A stretch of 64,000 nucleotides of DNA from Betaproteobacteria bacterium. GTDB taxonomy: Bacteria; Pseudomonadota; Gammaproteobacteria; Burkholderiales; Casimicrobiaceae. The notes beneath the pieces are model-generated. The model saw only the letters and a program-made list of their open reading frames with translations. It searched no databases and was not told where the DNA came from. The DNA is taken from positions 112,767 to 176,766 of the forward strand of contig BOKS01000011.1 of assembly GCA_016861105.1 (NCBI GenBank), given 5' to 3'. This document shows, piece after piece, positions 7,300 through 16,448 of this stretch (position 1 is the first letter of the stretch; the number at the start of each line of letters is the position of its first letter). Both the position numbers and the translations under genes were made by a program.

Positions 7300-7955
7300 G
7301 CGAGCGACGCGAGCCAGGAGCGCACCTCGTGCAGCGACGCCATCACGCGCGGCGGCGCGCCCGCGACGCCGGCGGGGGGCGCGCAGAGGTCGGGGACCAT
7401 CACCGCGGGGATGCCTGCCGCCGCCGCGGCCTCGAGCCCCGGCGTCGAGTCCTCGAGGACGAGGCAGCGGGCCGGCGCGACGCCGAGGCGCTGCGCCGCC
7501 GCGAGGAAGATGTCGGGTGCGGGCTTGCCGCGGCCGACCTCGTCGCCGCCGACCAGCGTCGCGAAGCGCGGCCACAGTCCCGTACGCTCGAGCTTCGCGC
7601 GCGCGCGCTCGCGGCGCGTCGAGGTGGCGACGCCGCGCACGATCGCACGCGTCTCCAGCCAGTCGAGCAGTTCGACGAGGCCCGGCTTGAGGGCGAGCCC
7701 CTCGTGCTCGACGATGCCGTCGTAGGCGACGTGCCACGCCGCCATCAGCGCGTCGACCGGATAGTCGCCGCCGCCGTGATGGTCGTGGATCAGCGCGCGG
7801 CAGTCGGCGAACGTGCGGCCGACGAGCCGCGGCGTCACGGCGGCGTCGAACGCGACGCCCGCCGCGAGCGCGGCGACCTCCCACGCGCGGGCGGCGAGCG
7901 GCTCCGTGTCCAGCATCAGGCCGTCCATGTCGAAGATCAGCGCGCGGGGCGTCAT
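7296..7955 (-). CDS. HAD-superfamily phosphatase (beta-phosphoglucomutase-like)
   Basis: 219 aa. All HAD motifs are present: motif I FDMDGLMLDTEP (nucleophile Asp and acid/base Asp), motif II around GVATSTRR, motif III Lys in GRGKPAPDIFL and motif IV VLEDSTPGLEAA. A helical cap (residues about 17-85) places it in subfamily IA with phosphoglucomutase/phosphoglycolate-type enzymes. The substrate cannot be told from sequence. It sits between ruvC and ruvA. Confidence 0.85.
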   Translation of the reverse strand: MTPRALIFDMDGLMLDTEPLAARAWEVAALAAGVAFDAAVTPRLVGRTFADCRALIHDHHGGGDYPVDALMAAWHVAYDGIVEHEGLALKPGLVELLDWLETRAIVRGVATSTRRERARAKLERTGLWPRFATLVGGDEVGRGKPAPDIFLAAAQRLGVAPARCLVLEDSTPGLEAAAAAGIPAVMVPDLCAPPAGVAGAPPRVMASLHEVRSWLASLA

Positions 7956-8016
7956 GGCGGGGGGCGGAAGCGGGAGAGCGCGGCGGCGCAGGCCGGTCGT
8001 CGCGAGGCGACGGCGG

Positions 8017-8610
8017 TCAGCGGTGGCCCTTCACGGCTGCGACCGCGCGCAGCATCCGCCCGCCGCGCCGTCCGGTGGCGAGCGCGCCCATCCCCGTCGA
8101 CGCGTGCGCGTGGCAGATCGCCGTCGCCAGCGCGTCGGCGGCGTCGGGCTGCGGTGCCCCCGGCAGCAGCAGCAGGCGCACGACCATCGCCTGCACCTGC
8201 GTCTTCGCCGCGCGGCCGCCGCCCACGACCGCCTGCTTCACCTGGCCCGCCGTGTACTCGGTGACGGGCAGCCCCGCGAGGACCGCCGACGCGATGGCGG
8301 CCCCGCGCGCCTGCCCGAGCAGCAGCGTCGAGTTCGGGTTGACGTTGACGAACACGCGCTCGACCGCGACCTCGGTGGGCCGGATCTCGGCGATCAGGTG
8401 GGCGAGGTCGCGGGCGATCACGCCCAGGCGCGTCGGCAGCGCGCCGACGCCGGCGCGGATGCAGCCGCTCGCGAGGTACGCGATCCGCGTGCCGCGGCAC
8501 TCGATCACGCCGTAGCCGGTGACGCGCAACCCCGGGTCGACGCCGAGGATGCGCCGCGGCGGACCGTCCGCGCCGGCACCGTCACGCGGCGCTGCGGATG
8601 CACGGCGCAC
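8017..8610 (-). CDS. ruvC: RuvC, crossover-junction endonuclease
   Basis: 197 aa; the RuvC core starts near residue 20 after a variable tail. Acidic catalytic residues are visible in [14 protein letters not shown] (Asp), [14 protein letters not shown] (Glu) and [15 protein letters not shown] (two Asp). RuvC resolves Holliday junctions with RuvAB. It starts 34 nt after the UPF0145 gene. The first 17 residues are Ala/Gly-rich, so a later start is possible, but no ATG lies nearer the core. Confidence 0.95.
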   Translation of the reverse strand: MRRASAAPRDGAGADGPPRRILGVDPGLRVTGYGVIECRGTRIAYLASGCIRAGVGALPTRLGVIARDLAHLIAEIRPTEVAVERVFVNVNPNSTLLLGQARGAAIASAVLAGLPVTEYTAGQVKQAVVGGGRAAKTQVQAMVVRLLLLPGAPQPDAADALATAICHAHASTGMGALATGRRGGRMLRAVAAVKGHR

Positions 8611-8644
8611 GGCCGGGGTGTCCGCGTCCGGCGCGCCCGGAACG

Positions 8645-8965
8645 CTACTCGACGACGACCGCGGTGCCGCTGGCGCAGACCATCAGCATCGAGCCGCCCT
8701 GGCCCAGCGTCTCGTAGTCGAGGTCGACGCCGACGACCGCGTTCGCGCCCTGCTTGCGCGCGTTCTCGGTCATCTCGGCGAGCGCGGTCTCGCGCGCGCT
8801 CTGCAGCACGTTCTCGTACGCGCCCGCGCGCCCGCCGACGATGTCGCGCACGCTGGCGAAGAGGTCGCGGACGATGTTCGCGCCGACGATCGCCTCGCCG
8901 CTGGCGATGCCGACGTAGCGCGCGATCCTGCGGCCCTCGATCGTGGGCGTGGTGGTGACGAGCAT
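8645..8965 (-). CDS. UPF0145 (YbjQ) family protein
   Basis: 106 aa. Matches the YbjQ/UPF0145 family: [14 protein letters not shown] near the start, [23 protein letters not shown] in the middle, and [20 protein letters not shown] followed by a hydrophobic end. The family is small, probably oligomeric, and of unknown function. The gene starts 5 nt after the yebC stop, so they are co-transcribed. Confidence 0.9.
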   Translation of the reverse strand: MLVTTTPTIEGRRIARYVGIASGEAIVGANIVRDLFASVRDIVGGRAGAYENVLQSARETALAEMTENARKQGANAVVGVDLDYETLGQGGSMLMVCASGTAVVVE

Positions 8966-8970
8966 GGCGG

Positions 8971-9696
8971 CTACTCCTGGATGACGGCGGAGGTGTAGAC
9001 CTCCTGCACGTCGTCGATCGACTCGAGGGCGTCGAGCAGCTTCTGCATGCGCTGCGCGTCCTCGCCGGACAGCTCCACCTCGGTCGCGGGCTTCATCGTG
9101 ACCTCGGCCAACTCGGGCCGCAGCCCCGCCTTCGCGAGCGCCTCCTTGACGGCGACGAGGTCGCTGGGCGAGGTGATGACCTCGATGCTGCCGTCGTCGC
9201 TGGTCACGACGTCCTCCGCGCCGGCTTCGATGGCCGCCGCCATCACCGCGTCCTCGTCCGTCCCCGGCGCGAACACGACCTGGCCGCAGTGCCTGAACAG
9301 GAACGCGACCGACCCGTCGGTGCCGAGGTTGCCGCCGTGCTTGGAGAAGGCGTGCCGCACGTCGGCGACCGTGCGCGTGCGGTTGTCCGTCATGCAGTCG
9401 ACGATGACCGCGGCGCCGTTGACCCCGTAGCCCTCGTAGCGGATCTCCTCGTAGCTCACGCCGTCGAGCTGGCCGGATCCGCGCCGGATCGCGTTGTCGA
9501 TCGTGTCCTTCGGCATGTTCTGCTCGCGGGCCTTGTCCACCGCGAGCCGCAGCCGCGGGTTGGCGTTGGCGTCGGGGCCGCCGAGGCGCGCGGCGACGGT
9601 GATCTCCTTGATCAGGCGCGTGAAGATCTTGCCGCGCTTCGCATCCGCGGCCGCCTTCTTGTGCTTGATGTTCGCCCATTTGCTGTGGCCAGCCAT
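8971..9696 (-). CDS. yebC: YebC/PmpR-family protein (transcription/translation regulator)
   Basis: 241 aa, the family's usual length, with the signature start [22 protein letters not shown] and [21 protein letters not shown]. YebC is a conserved DNA/RNA-associated protein: members act as transcription regulators, and some aid translation of proline-rich stretches. It is commonly next to ruvC. TATAAT on the minus strand about 37 nt upstream indicates it starts the yebC-UPF0145-ruvC transcript. Confidence 0.95.
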   Translation of the reverse strand: MAGHSKWANIKHKKAAADAKRGKIFTRLIKEITVAARLGGPDANANPRLRLAVDKAREQNMPKDTIDNAIRRGSGQLDGVSYEEIRYEGYGVNGAAVIVDCMTDNRTRTVADVRHAFSKHGGNLGTDGSVAFLFRHCGQVVFAPGTDEDAVMAAAIEAGAEDVVTSDDGSIEVITSPSDLVAVKEALAKAGLRPELAEVTMKPATEVELSGEDAQRMQKLLDALESIDDVQEVYTSAVIQE

Positions 9697-9732
9697 GGTC
9701 GTGCCTGTCCCGGCGTCTGCGCCGAACGAAAC

Positions 9733-9738
9733 ATTATA
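9733..9738 (-). promoter_or_regulatory. -10 box for yebC
   Basis: Perfect TATAAT on the minus strand in a GC-rich gap; expected start near 9726, leader about 30 nt. The -35 region (around 9756-9761) is poor. Confidence 0.5.
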
Positions 9739-9751
9739 GCGGCCGCGACGC

Positions 9752-10378
9752 TCACGTCGCCGGGCCGGCGAGCACGCCCTTCTCGAGCAGGAACCGCTGC
9801 AGGACCCCGAGACGCACGCCGGCGTCGCTGACCTCGAGCATCGTCTGCTTGATCGCCAGCGGCAGCGGCAGCAGCTCGGCCAGGCGGTAGCCGACGAACG
9901 ACGCGTCGCCGAAGTCTCCCTCCGGCGGGAAGCGGCCGGGCCCCGCGCGCGCGGCCACCGCCTCGAGCAAGCGCGCGAGCGGCGCCTGCGCCGGCGTCAG
10001 CGGGACCTTCGGCTCCGCGGGAAGCGGCACGACTTCGCCGACGGCGAGCCCGCTCGCTGTCCGCTCGCGGCGCTCCACGCGGAAGCGCGCGCCGCCGCGG
10101 GTGGCGAGGTGCAGGATGCCGACCTGCGGCACGTCCCACGCGGTGACGTGCGCCATCGTTCCGATCGGGAAGAAGACCGGCCCGGCGTCGTCGCCGCCGT
10201 GCGCCACCTCGCTCCCCTCGCGGATCAGGCACACGCCGAACGGCGCGTCGTCGCGCAGGCACGCCTTGGTCATCTCGACGTAGCGCTGCTCGAAGACCTT
10301 GAGCGGCAGCACGCCGCCGGGGAACAGCACCGTGTGCAGCGGGAAGAGCGGAATGCGCACGCCGGCGGCCCGCGGCAT
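9752..10378 (-). CDS. Stand-alone LON substrate-binding domain protein
   Basis: 208 aa. Begins [29 protein letters not shown], the hallmark of the Lon N-terminal (LAN) domain, with FGVCLIREG further on. There is no AAA+ or protease domain, so it is a separate peptidase-S16-like domain protein. Such proteins are common in proteobacteria and of unclear role (possible protein binding). It lies 22 nt after rapZ. Confidence 0.88.
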   Translation of the reverse strand: MPRAAGVRIPLFPLHTVLFPGGVLPLKVFEQRYVEMTKACLRDDAPFGVCLIREGSEVAHGGDDAGPVFFPIGTMAHVTAWDVPQVGILHLATRGGARFRVERRERTASGLAVGEVVPLPAEPKVPLTPAQAPLARLLEAVAARAGPGRFPPEGDFGDASFVGYRLAELLPLPLAIKQTMLEVSDAGVRLGVLQRFLLEKGVLAGPAT

Positions 10379-10400
10379 CAGGCGCGGCGCCCTTGCGCGC

Positions 10401-11279
10401 TCACCGCGGAGCCTCGCCGGCGCCGGCCGACGCCTCGAGGCCCGAGCCGATCTCGCGGTGCCTGCGCAGCACCTGGTAGCGCGACTCGAACGCCTTCGCG
10501 AGGCGCTCGACGAAGTAGACCGAGCGGTGACGGCCGCCGGTGCAACCGATCGCCACCGTCAGGTAGTTGCGGTTGTCGCGCGCGTAGTCGGGCAGCCAGC
10601 TCGCGACGAAGTGGTAGATGTCGCCGTACATGCGCTCGACCTCCGGGAGCCGCTCGAGGAACTCGACGACCGGCGCGTCGCGCCCCGTGAGCGGCGCGAG
10701 CCGCGGCTCGTAGTGCGGGTTCGGCAGGCAGCGCACGTCGAACACGAGGTCCGCGTCGAGCGGAACGCCGTGCTTGAAGCCGAACGACTCGAACAGCAGC
10801 GTGAGGCGCGACGCGTCGACCGCCACGAAGTCCTTGATCCACGCCCGCAGCGCCGCGGCCGGCAGGTCGCTCGTGTCGAACACGAAGCCGTAGGCGCGCG
10901 CGTCGGCGAGCAGCGAGCGCTCGTGCTCGATCGACTCAGTGAGCGTCCGGGACCGGTCGGACAGCGGGTGGCGGCGCCGGGTCTCCGAGAAGCGCTTGAC
11001 CAGCGTGTCCGTCTTCGCGTCGAGGAGGAGGAAGCGCACGGTCCAGCCGGCCTCGCGCAGGCGCGCGACCGCCGCCGGAAGCGCGCCGCCGCCGTCGCCG
11101 AGGAGCAGGTCCACCGTCATCGCGATGCGCTGGTGCCCCGCGCGCTGCAGGTAGTCCGCGGTGGGCTCGACGAGCGACACCGGCAGGTTGCCCGCGGCGT
11201 AGTAGCCCGAATCCTCGAGGGCGCCGAGGGCGACGCTCTTGCCGGACCCCGCGAGGCCCCCGACGAGGATCAGGTCCAT
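10401..11279 (-). CDS. rapZ: RapZ, RNase adaptor / nucleotide-binding protein
   Basis: 292 aa. Walker A GGLAGSGKSVAL at the N-terminus; the C-terminal domain holds LPNPHYEPRLAPLTGRD and AIGCTGGRHRSVYFVE, both strongly conserved in RapZ (YvcJ) proteins. In enterobacteria RapZ steers RNase E to the GlmZ small RNA to control amino-sugar synthesis; its role in betaproteobacteria is less clear. It lies 105 nt after hprK in the rpoN-ptsN cluster. Confidence 0.95.
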   Translation of the reverse strand: MDLILVGGLAGSGKSVALGALEDSGYYAAGNLPVSLVEPTADYLQRAGHQRIAMTVDLLLGDGGGALPAAVARLREAGWTVRFLLLDAKTDTLVKRFSETRRRHPLSDRSRTLTESIEHERSLLADARAYGFVFDTSDLPAAALRAWIKDFVAVDASRLTLLFESFGFKHGVPLDADLVFDVRCLPNPHYEPRLAPLTGRDAPVVEFLERLPEVERMYGDIYHFVASWLPDYARDNRNYLTVAIGCTGGRHRSVYFVERLAKAFESRYQVLRRHREIGSGLEASAGAGEAPR

Positions 11280-11384
11280 CGCACCGGTCGCGTCGCGCGC
11301 GAGCGCGCGCGAGGGGCGCCGCTGCCCCGCGGGAGGCGGCGGGGCCGGCGGGCGACGTGCCGGGCGGCGGGCATCGGCGGGCGC

Positions 11385-12338
11385 TCAGCGGACGCCGTCC
11401 CCGCCGGACTCCATCAGCCGCTGCTGGCGGTCGATGAACTCCTTCGTGCTGTCGATGCCCCGCTGGTTCAGCACGAAGTTGCGCACCGCGGCCTCGACCA
11501 GCACCGCGAGGTTGCGGCCGGCCGCGACGGGGATGACCACGCGCCGGACGGGCACGCCCAGCACCTCCTGGAACGTCGCCTCGACCTTGAGCCGGTCGAG
11601 CTCGGAGAACGTCTCGTGGCTGTGGTCCTCGAGGTGGACGATCAGGCGCAGCAGCTTGCGCGGCCGGATCGCGGTCTCCCCGAAGATCGTCCGGATGTTG
11701 AGGACGCCGATGCCGCGCACCTCGAGGAAGTCCTTCAGCACGTCGGGGCAACGCCCCTCGACGGTGTCCGGCGAGATGCGGTAGAGCTCGACGATGTCGT
11801 CCGCGATCAGCCCGTTGCCGCGCGAGATGAGCTCGAGCGCGAGCTCGCTCTTGCCGATCGCCGAGGCCCCGGTGATCAGCACGCCGAGCTCCAGCACGTC
11901 GAGGAACACGCCGTGCAGCGTCGTGGACTCGGCGAGCACCCGCGCGAGGTAGTAGCGGAACACGTCGACCAGGTGCGGCGACGGCTGCGTCGACGTGAAC
12001 AGCGCGACGTGGCTCGCGTTGCAGTGCTCGACGAGGTAGGGCGGCGGCGTCTCCGCGTTCGCCACGCAGATGGCCACGAGCTCGGGCGTGAACAGCCCGT
12101 CGATCGCGGTCTTCAGCGCGTCGGGCGCGAGCGGCGCCAGCCACGCGATCTCCGCCGCGCCGAGGATCTGCACGCGGAACGGGTGGATGAAGTTCATGTG
12201 GCCGACCTGGCCCATCGTCGGCTTGAGCGCCTGCTCGCCCGTCAGCACGCGGTTGCCGCCCTGGCGCCCGGCGCGCCACGAGAGGCCGAGCTTCTCGCGG
12301 TTGTCGGCGTAGAGCCGCTCGATGCTGACCTGGCGCAT
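11385..12338 (-). CDS. hprK: HPr kinase/phosphorylase
   Basis: 317 aa. N-terminal domain, then a P-loop GASAIGKSELALELISRG with the following ADDIVELYR, and the HprK signature EVRGIGVLNIRTIFGETAI. It phosphorylates HPr on Ser. In betaproteobacteria lacking a full sugar PTS it is thought to be regulatory. ptsH and ptsI are not in the window. It lies 90 nt downstream of ptsN. Confidence 0.95.
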   Translation of the reverse strand: MRQVSIERLYADNREKLGLSWRAGRQGGNRVLTGEQALKPTMGQVGHMNFIHPFRVQILGAAEIAWLAPLAPDALKTAIDGLFTPELVAICVANAETPPPYLVEHCNASHVALFTSTQPSPHLVDVFRYYLARVLAESTTLHGVFLDVLELGVLITGASAIGKSELALELISRGNGLIADDIVELYRISPDTVEGRCPDVLKDFLEVRGIGVLNIRTIFGETAIRPRKLLRLIVHLEDHSHETFSELDRLKVEATFQEVLGVPVRRVVIPVAAGRNLAVLVEAAVRNFVLNQRGIDSTKEFIDRQQRLMESGGDGVR

Positions 12339-12428
12339 GGCTCGGCGGGCGGCGGCCGCTGGCGCGGGTGTGCAGGGCCTAGGGCCTGCCCGCGCGGTGG
12401 ACGTCCGGACCCATGGCGCGAACAGGCC

Positions 12429-12890
12429 CTAGCCCGCGGGTTCCCAGCCGCGAATGAGCGCATGCGCCGCGGCGGCGTCGGCAGCCGCCGCGAGCCCGTC
12501 GCGGAACGCGCGGTCGGAGAACATCTGCGCGAGCTCGGAGAGGATCTGCAGGTGCCGGTCGGTCGCGTGCTCGGGCACGAGCAGCACGAACACCTGCGAC
12601 ACCGGCCGCCCGTCCGGCGCGTCGAAGGCGATCGGCGCTGCCAGCCGCACGAACGCCCCGCGGGCCTCGCCGAGGCCCTTGAGGCGCCCGTGCGGAATCG
12701 CGATGCCCTGGCCGAGCCCGGTCGACCCGAGCCGCTCGCGCGCCGCGAGGCTCGCGACGACCGCCGCGCGCGGCAGCCCGGTGTCGCGCTCGAACAGCGC
12801 CCCGACGATCTCGAAGAGCCGCGACTTCGACGTCGCGTCGACGCCGAGCGCGACGTTCGCGGGCGGAAGGAGGTCGGCGATCTGGCTCAT
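12429..12890 (-). CDS. ptsN: PtsN, nitrogen-regulatory EIIA
   Basis: 153 aa from ATG 12890 (MSQIADLLPPANV). EIIA-Ntr domain with the phosphorylated His in GIAIPHGRLKGLGEARGAFV, and VFVLLVPEHATDRHLQIL. It is the end of the nitrogen phosphotransferase chain that modulates potassium and nitrogen metabolism. A longer start at 12935 would add an Arg-rich tail and is rejected. It lies between hpf and hprK, the standard order downstream of rpoN. Confidence 0.95.
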   Translation of the reverse strand: MSQIADLLPPANVALGVDATSKSRLFEIVGALFERDTGLPRAAVVASLAARERLGSTGLGQGIAIPHGRLKGLGEARGAFVRLAAPIAFDAPDGRPVSQVFVLLVPEHATDRHLQILSELAQMFSDRAFRDGLAAAADAAAAHALIRGWEPAG

Positions 12891-12993
12891 GCAGCGGGCG
12901 GGGCGGGAACGCGGCGCACGATGCCCCGGACGCAACGGGCCGCATCCGGCCGCGCGCGATGGCGTGCAACCACGGCGCGGGATTATACGCCCG

Positions 12994-13344
12994 CTATTCG
13001 GCGCCTTCGCCGGGGCCGGCGGCGCTCGCCGCGCGCCTCGCGGTGCCGTTCACCGGCCGGTGGTCGGCGCGGATCTCCTTGTGCTTGAGCACCATCCGGT
13101 CCAGCTTGTCGATCAGCACGTCGATGGCCGCGTACATGTCCTGCTCGACGGCCTCCGCGTGCAGGTCCTTGCCCCGCACGTGCAGGTTCGCCTCCGCCTT
13201 GTGCCGGAGCTTGTCCACCGACAGCACGACACCGGCGTCGATCACGTGGTCGAAGTGGCGGCTGATGCGTTCGAGCTTGCCGACCACGTACGCGCGGATC
13301 GCGGGCGTGATGTCGAGCTGGTGTCCGGTCAGCGTGAGATTCAT
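12994..13344 (-). CDS. hpf: Ribosome hibernation-promoting factor
   Basis: 116 aa starting MNLTLTGHQLDITPAIRAYV, the HPF/YfiA opening, with KLERISRHFDHVIDAGVVLSV and DMYAAIDVLIDKLDRMVLKHK. The short form (no long C-terminal domain) binds the ribosome decoding site in stationary phase. AAGGAG lies 8 nt before the ATG, fixing the start at 13344. It is typically found just downstream of rpoN, as here. Confidence 0.95.
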   Translation of the reverse strand: MNLTLTGHQLDITPAIRAYVVGKLERISRHFDHVIDAGVVLSVDKLRHKAEANLHVRGKDLHAEAVEQDMYAAIDVLIDKLDRMVLKHKEIRADHRPVNGTARRAASAAGPGEGAE

Positions 13345-13528
13345 CGAGCGGCTCCTTGCCGTGGGGCCGGGCGGCGGGCCCGGCCGGGGTCGCGGGGCAG
13401 CGTGCCCGCGCGGGATCGTGGACGGGGTCGTCACCCGGAAGTTTCCCTGTTTGGCCGGAGGGCGGCAAGGGAACGGCCGGCCGTCCGGCGGGCGCCGCGT
13501 CGGCCGTGCCCCGACGCGTCCCGCGGCC
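13345..13528. other. rpoN-hpf intergenic region with a stem-loop
   Basis: 184 nt. GTTTCCCTG at 13440-13448 and CAAGGGAAC (about 13468-13476) can pair as an 8-9 bp stem with one mismatch, in the rpoN-to-hpf leader. It may lower read-through from rpoN or control hpf. The -10 for hpf is not evident. Confidence 0.35.
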
Positions 13529-15001
13529 TCAGGGCGACTTCCGCATGTTGACGGGCGGGATCTGCAGCGCCTCGCGGTACTTGGCGATCGTGCGCCGCGC
13601 CACCAGGATGCCCTGCTCGCCGAGGACCTCCGCGATCCGGCTGTCGGTGAGCGGGGCGCGCGGGTTCTCGGCGCCGATCAGCTGCTTGATCAGCGCGCGG
13701 ATCGCGGTGGCCGAGGCCGCGCCGCCGCTGTCGGTGGCGACGTGGCTGCCGAAGAAGTACTTGAGCTCGTAGGTGCCGCGCGGCGTCAGCATGTACTTCT
13801 GCGTGGTCACGCGCGAGATCGTCGACTCGTGCAGGTCCAGCATGTCGGCGATCTCGCGCAGCACCATCGGGCGCATCGCGACCTCGCCGTGCTCGAAGAA
13901 CCGGCGCTGGCGGTCGACGATCGCCTGCGCGACGCGCAGGATCGTCTCGAAGCGCTGCTGCACGTTGCGGATCAGCCACTTCGCCTCCTGCAGCTGGGCG
14001 GCGAGCTGCTGGTTCGACGACTCGCGGTTGCGCGTCAGGATGTCGGCGTAGATGCGATTGAGCCGGAGCTTGGGCATCGCGGCCTCGTTGAGGCTCGCGA
14101 CCCACTGGTTGCGGACCTTGCGGACGACCACGTCCGGGACGACGTAGTTCGCCTCGGTGCGGGCGAACTGCGCGCCCGGGCGCGGGTTGAGGCTGCGCAC
14201 GAGGTCGCGCACGCCGCGCACGCCCGCGTCGTCGGTGTGCAGCAGGCGCTTGAGCCGCGTGAAGTCCCGGTTCGCGAGCAGCGCGAGGTGGCCGTCGACG
14301 ACCTTGAGCGCCTCCGCCCGCCACGGCGTCTGCGGCGGCAGCGCCTTGAGCTGCAGGCGCAGGCAGTCGGCGCAGTCGCGCGCGCCGACCCCGGGCGGGT
14401 CGAAGCTCTGCACGTAGTTCAGCGCGATCTTGAGGTCGTCCTCCTCGATGCCGAGCTCGCCGGGGAAGAGCTCGAGCAGCTCCTCGAGCGGCGTGGCGAG
14501 GTAGCCGTCGTCGTTGAGCGCGTCGATCACGGCCAGCGCGATCTGCCGGTCGCGCAGCGGGAGGTTCAGCGTCGACAGCTGCTCGATCAGGTGGTCGCGC
14601 AGCGTCGACGCGGCGGCCTGCTGCGGGTAGAAGTCGTCGTCCTCGGGCGGCGCGCCGCCGCCCCAGTCGCTGTCGCCGCCCCCGTAGTCCTCGACGTCGG
14701 ACGGATCCGCCGCCTGCGTCACGTCCAGCGGGCGGTCCTCCGGCTCCTCGTCGCCGGCGGGCCCGCGCGCATCGAACTCGGCCTCGCCGAGGCGCTCGCG
14801 CGCGACGACGACGGCCTCGGACGGCGCCGTCTCGTCCTCGCCCTCGCCCTCGTCCTTCTCGAGCAGCGGATTCTCCTGCAGGATCCGCTCGACCTCGGCG
14901 TTGAGCTCCAGCGTCGACAGCTGCAGCAGCCGGATCGACTGCTGCAGCTGCGGCGTCAGCGTGAGGTGCTGCGAGAGCTTGAGCTGGAGCGTCTGTTTCA
15001 C
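13529..15001 (-). CDS. rpoN: RNA polymerase sigma-54 factor
   Basis: 490 aa. Region I is Gln/Leu-rich (LQLKLSQHLTLTPQLQQSIRLLQLS), the activator-interacting part, followed by an acidic region II. The DNA-binding C-terminus includes the helix-turn-helix region (LHESTISRVTTQKYM) and the RpoN box (ARRTIAKYREAL). It directs transcription from -24/-12 promoters that need an enhancer-binding ATPase. It lies 71 nt after lptB, the conserved proteobacterial arrangement. Confidence 0.97.
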   Translation of the reverse strand: MKQTLQLKLSQHLTLTPQLQQSIRLLQLSTLELNAEVERILQENPLLEKDEGEGEDETAPSEAVVVARERLGEAEFDARGPAGDEEPEDRPLDVTQAADPSDVEDYGGGDSDWGGGAPPEDDDFYPQQAAASTLRDHLIEQLSTLNLPLRDRQIALAVIDALNDDGYLATPLEELLELFPGELGIEEDDLKIALNYVQSFDPPGVGARDCADCLRLQLKALPPQTPWRAEALKVVDGHLALLANRDFTRLKRLLHTDDAGVRGVRDLVRSLNPRPGAQFARTEANYVVPDVVVRKVRNQWVASLNEAAMPKLRLNRIYADILTRNRESSNQQLAAQLQEAKWLIRNVQQRFETILRVAQAIVDRQRRFFEHGEVAMRPMVLREIADMLDLHESTISRVTTQKYMLTPRGTYELKYFFGSHVATDSGGAASATAIRALIKQLIGAENPRAPLTDSRIAEVLGEQGILVARRTIAKYREALQIPPVNMRKSP

Positions 15002-15072
15002 GGCGTGACGGAGTCGGTCCTCGCGCGGTGCCCGGTCCGTCGCGCCGGCCCCCGCGGGGCGCCGGCGCAGCG

Positions 15073-15825
15073 CTACAGCCGGAAGTGCTCGCCGAGATAC
15101 ACCTTTCTCACGGCCTCATTATAGACAATCTCGTCGGGCGTGCCCGAGGCCAGCACCCGCCCCTCGTTGATGATGTAGGCGCGGTCGCAGATGCCGAGCG
15201 TCTCGCGGACGTTGTGGTCGGTGATGAGGATGCCGATGCCGCGCTGCTTGAGGAAGCCGATGATGCGCTGGATGTCCAGCACGGCGATCGGGTCGACGCC
15301 GGCGAAGGGCTCGTCGAGCAGGATGAAGCGGGGCCGGGTCGCCAGCGCGCGCGCGATCTCGCAGCGGCGCCGCTCGCCGCCGGACAGCGCGACGGCCGGC
15401 GCGTCGGCCAGGTGCGCGATCGACAGGTCCTCGAGCAGCGCGTCGAGCCGGTTGGCGATCGCGTCGGCGTCCGCCTCCTGCAGCTCGAGGATCGCGCGGA
15501 CGTTCTCGGCGACCGTCAGCTTGCGGAAGATCGAGGCCTCCTGAGGCAGGTAGGAGAGGCCGCGCCGGGCGCGCTGGTGGATCGGCAGCCGCGACAGGTC
15601 CTCGCCGTCGAGGACGATGCGTCCGCCGTCGGCGGCGACCAACCCCACGATCATGTAGAAGCAGGTCGTCTTGCCGGCTCCGTTGGGCCCGAGCAGCCCC
15701 ACCACCTCGCCGGCATGGACGTCGAGCGAGACGTCGTGCACGACCGTGCGCGACGTGTAGCGCTTCATCAGGTGGCTCGCGGCGAGCGTCGCCCCGGTCC
15801 CGCCGGGCTCCGCCTGCGCGGTCAC
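15073..15825 (-). CDS. lptB: LptB, LPS-transport ATPase
   Basis: 250 aa ABC ATPase. Walker [17 protein letters not shown]-loop [16 protein letters not shown], signature [16 protein letters not shown], Walker [14 protein letters not shown] and switch His in [10 protein letters not shown]. The end [14 protein letters not shown] is typical of LptB. It powers LptFG extraction of LPS from the inner membrane. GTG at 15825 overlaps the lptA stop as GTGA. A run of rare AT-rich codons (VYNEAVRK region) hides a TATAAT that may drive rpoN. Confidence 0.97.
   Translation of the reverse strand: MTAQAEPGGTGATLAASHLMKRYTSRTVVHDVSLDVHAGEVVGLLGPNGAGKTTCFYMIVGLVAADGGRIVLDGEDLSRLPIHQRARRGLSYLPQEASIFRKLTVAENVRAILELQEADADAIANRLDALLEDLSIAHLADAPAVALSGGERRRCEIARALATRPRFILLDEPFAGVDPIAVLDIQRIIGFLKQRGIGILITDHNVRETLGICDRAYIINEGRVLASGTPDEIVYNEAVRKVYLGEHFRL
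15118..15123 (-). promoter_or_regulatory. Candidate internal promoter (-10) for rpoN inside lptB
   Basis: Minus-strand TATAAT formed by the Tyr-Asn codons of lptB, inside a patch of codons rare in this genome (ATT, TAT, AAT, AGA). A start near 15111 would give a leader of about 110 nt for rpoN. The -35 is weak. Confidence 0.4.
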
Positions 15826-16445
15826 TTCGCGGCCTTCGGTGCGAGCTCTCCCGAGCGCCTGAGCGGAACCGGCTCGGCCTTCGGCGGCGCGCGCTTGCCG
15901 GCATCCTTCGCGCCTGCCGTGCCGTCGTCGCGCGGCGGCTGGAAGACGCCGCGCACCCTCGCGCCCGGCCCGCTGTTCGGCGGCGCGCCGGCCGCGTCCG
16001 GCCGGCCCTCGGCGCGGAACTGCTCCGTGCGCGTGTTGTAGGAGATGTAGTTGCTGCGGATCTCGTCGTTGCCACGGCGGAGCAGCGCGCGGTCGAAGAG
16101 CTCGAGCTGCTCCTTCTCGCCGTCGTACTCGGCGCGCTGGGCGAAGCCCTCGAAGTACTCGTCGACGCCGTCGCGCTTCTGGCGGAAGGTGATGGGGTTG
16201 CCGTGCGCCGTCGCCGAGATCGAGTTGTCGGCGTTCTGGCGGAAGGTGATGCGCTCGGCGCGGATCGTCATCGTGCCCTGCGTGATGACGACGTTCCCGG
16301 TCAGGTTGCCGACCTTCGTCTGGTAGTTGACCTCGCCCGCGTCCGCCGAGAAGTTGACGGGCTGGCTCTTGTCGTCGCGCTGCGCGTGCGCCGGGAGGGC
16401 GAGGGCGAGGACGCACGCGGCGGCGGCGAGGATCGGGTGGCGCAT
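15822..16445 (-). CDS. lptA: LptA, periplasmic LPS-transport bridge protein
   Basis: 207 aa. Signal peptide [21 protein letters not shown], then an OstA-like beta-jellyroll: [51 protein letters not shown]. LptA oligomers carry LPS across the periplasm from LptC to LptD. The last 55 residues are Pro/Ala/Lys-rich and probably unstructured. It starts 3 nt after lptC and is coupled to lptB. Confidence 0.95.
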   Translation of the reverse strand: MRHPILAAAACVLALALPAHAQRDDKSQPVNFSADAGEVNYQTKVGNLTGNVVITQGTMTIRAERITFRQNADNSISATAHGNPITFRQKRDGVDEYFEGFAQRAEYDGEKEQLELFDRALLRRGNDEIRSNYISYNTRTEQFRAEGRPDAAGAPPNSGPGARVRGVFQPPRDDGTAGAKDAGKRAPPKAEPVPLRRSGELAPKAAK

Positions 16446-16448
16446 CGG

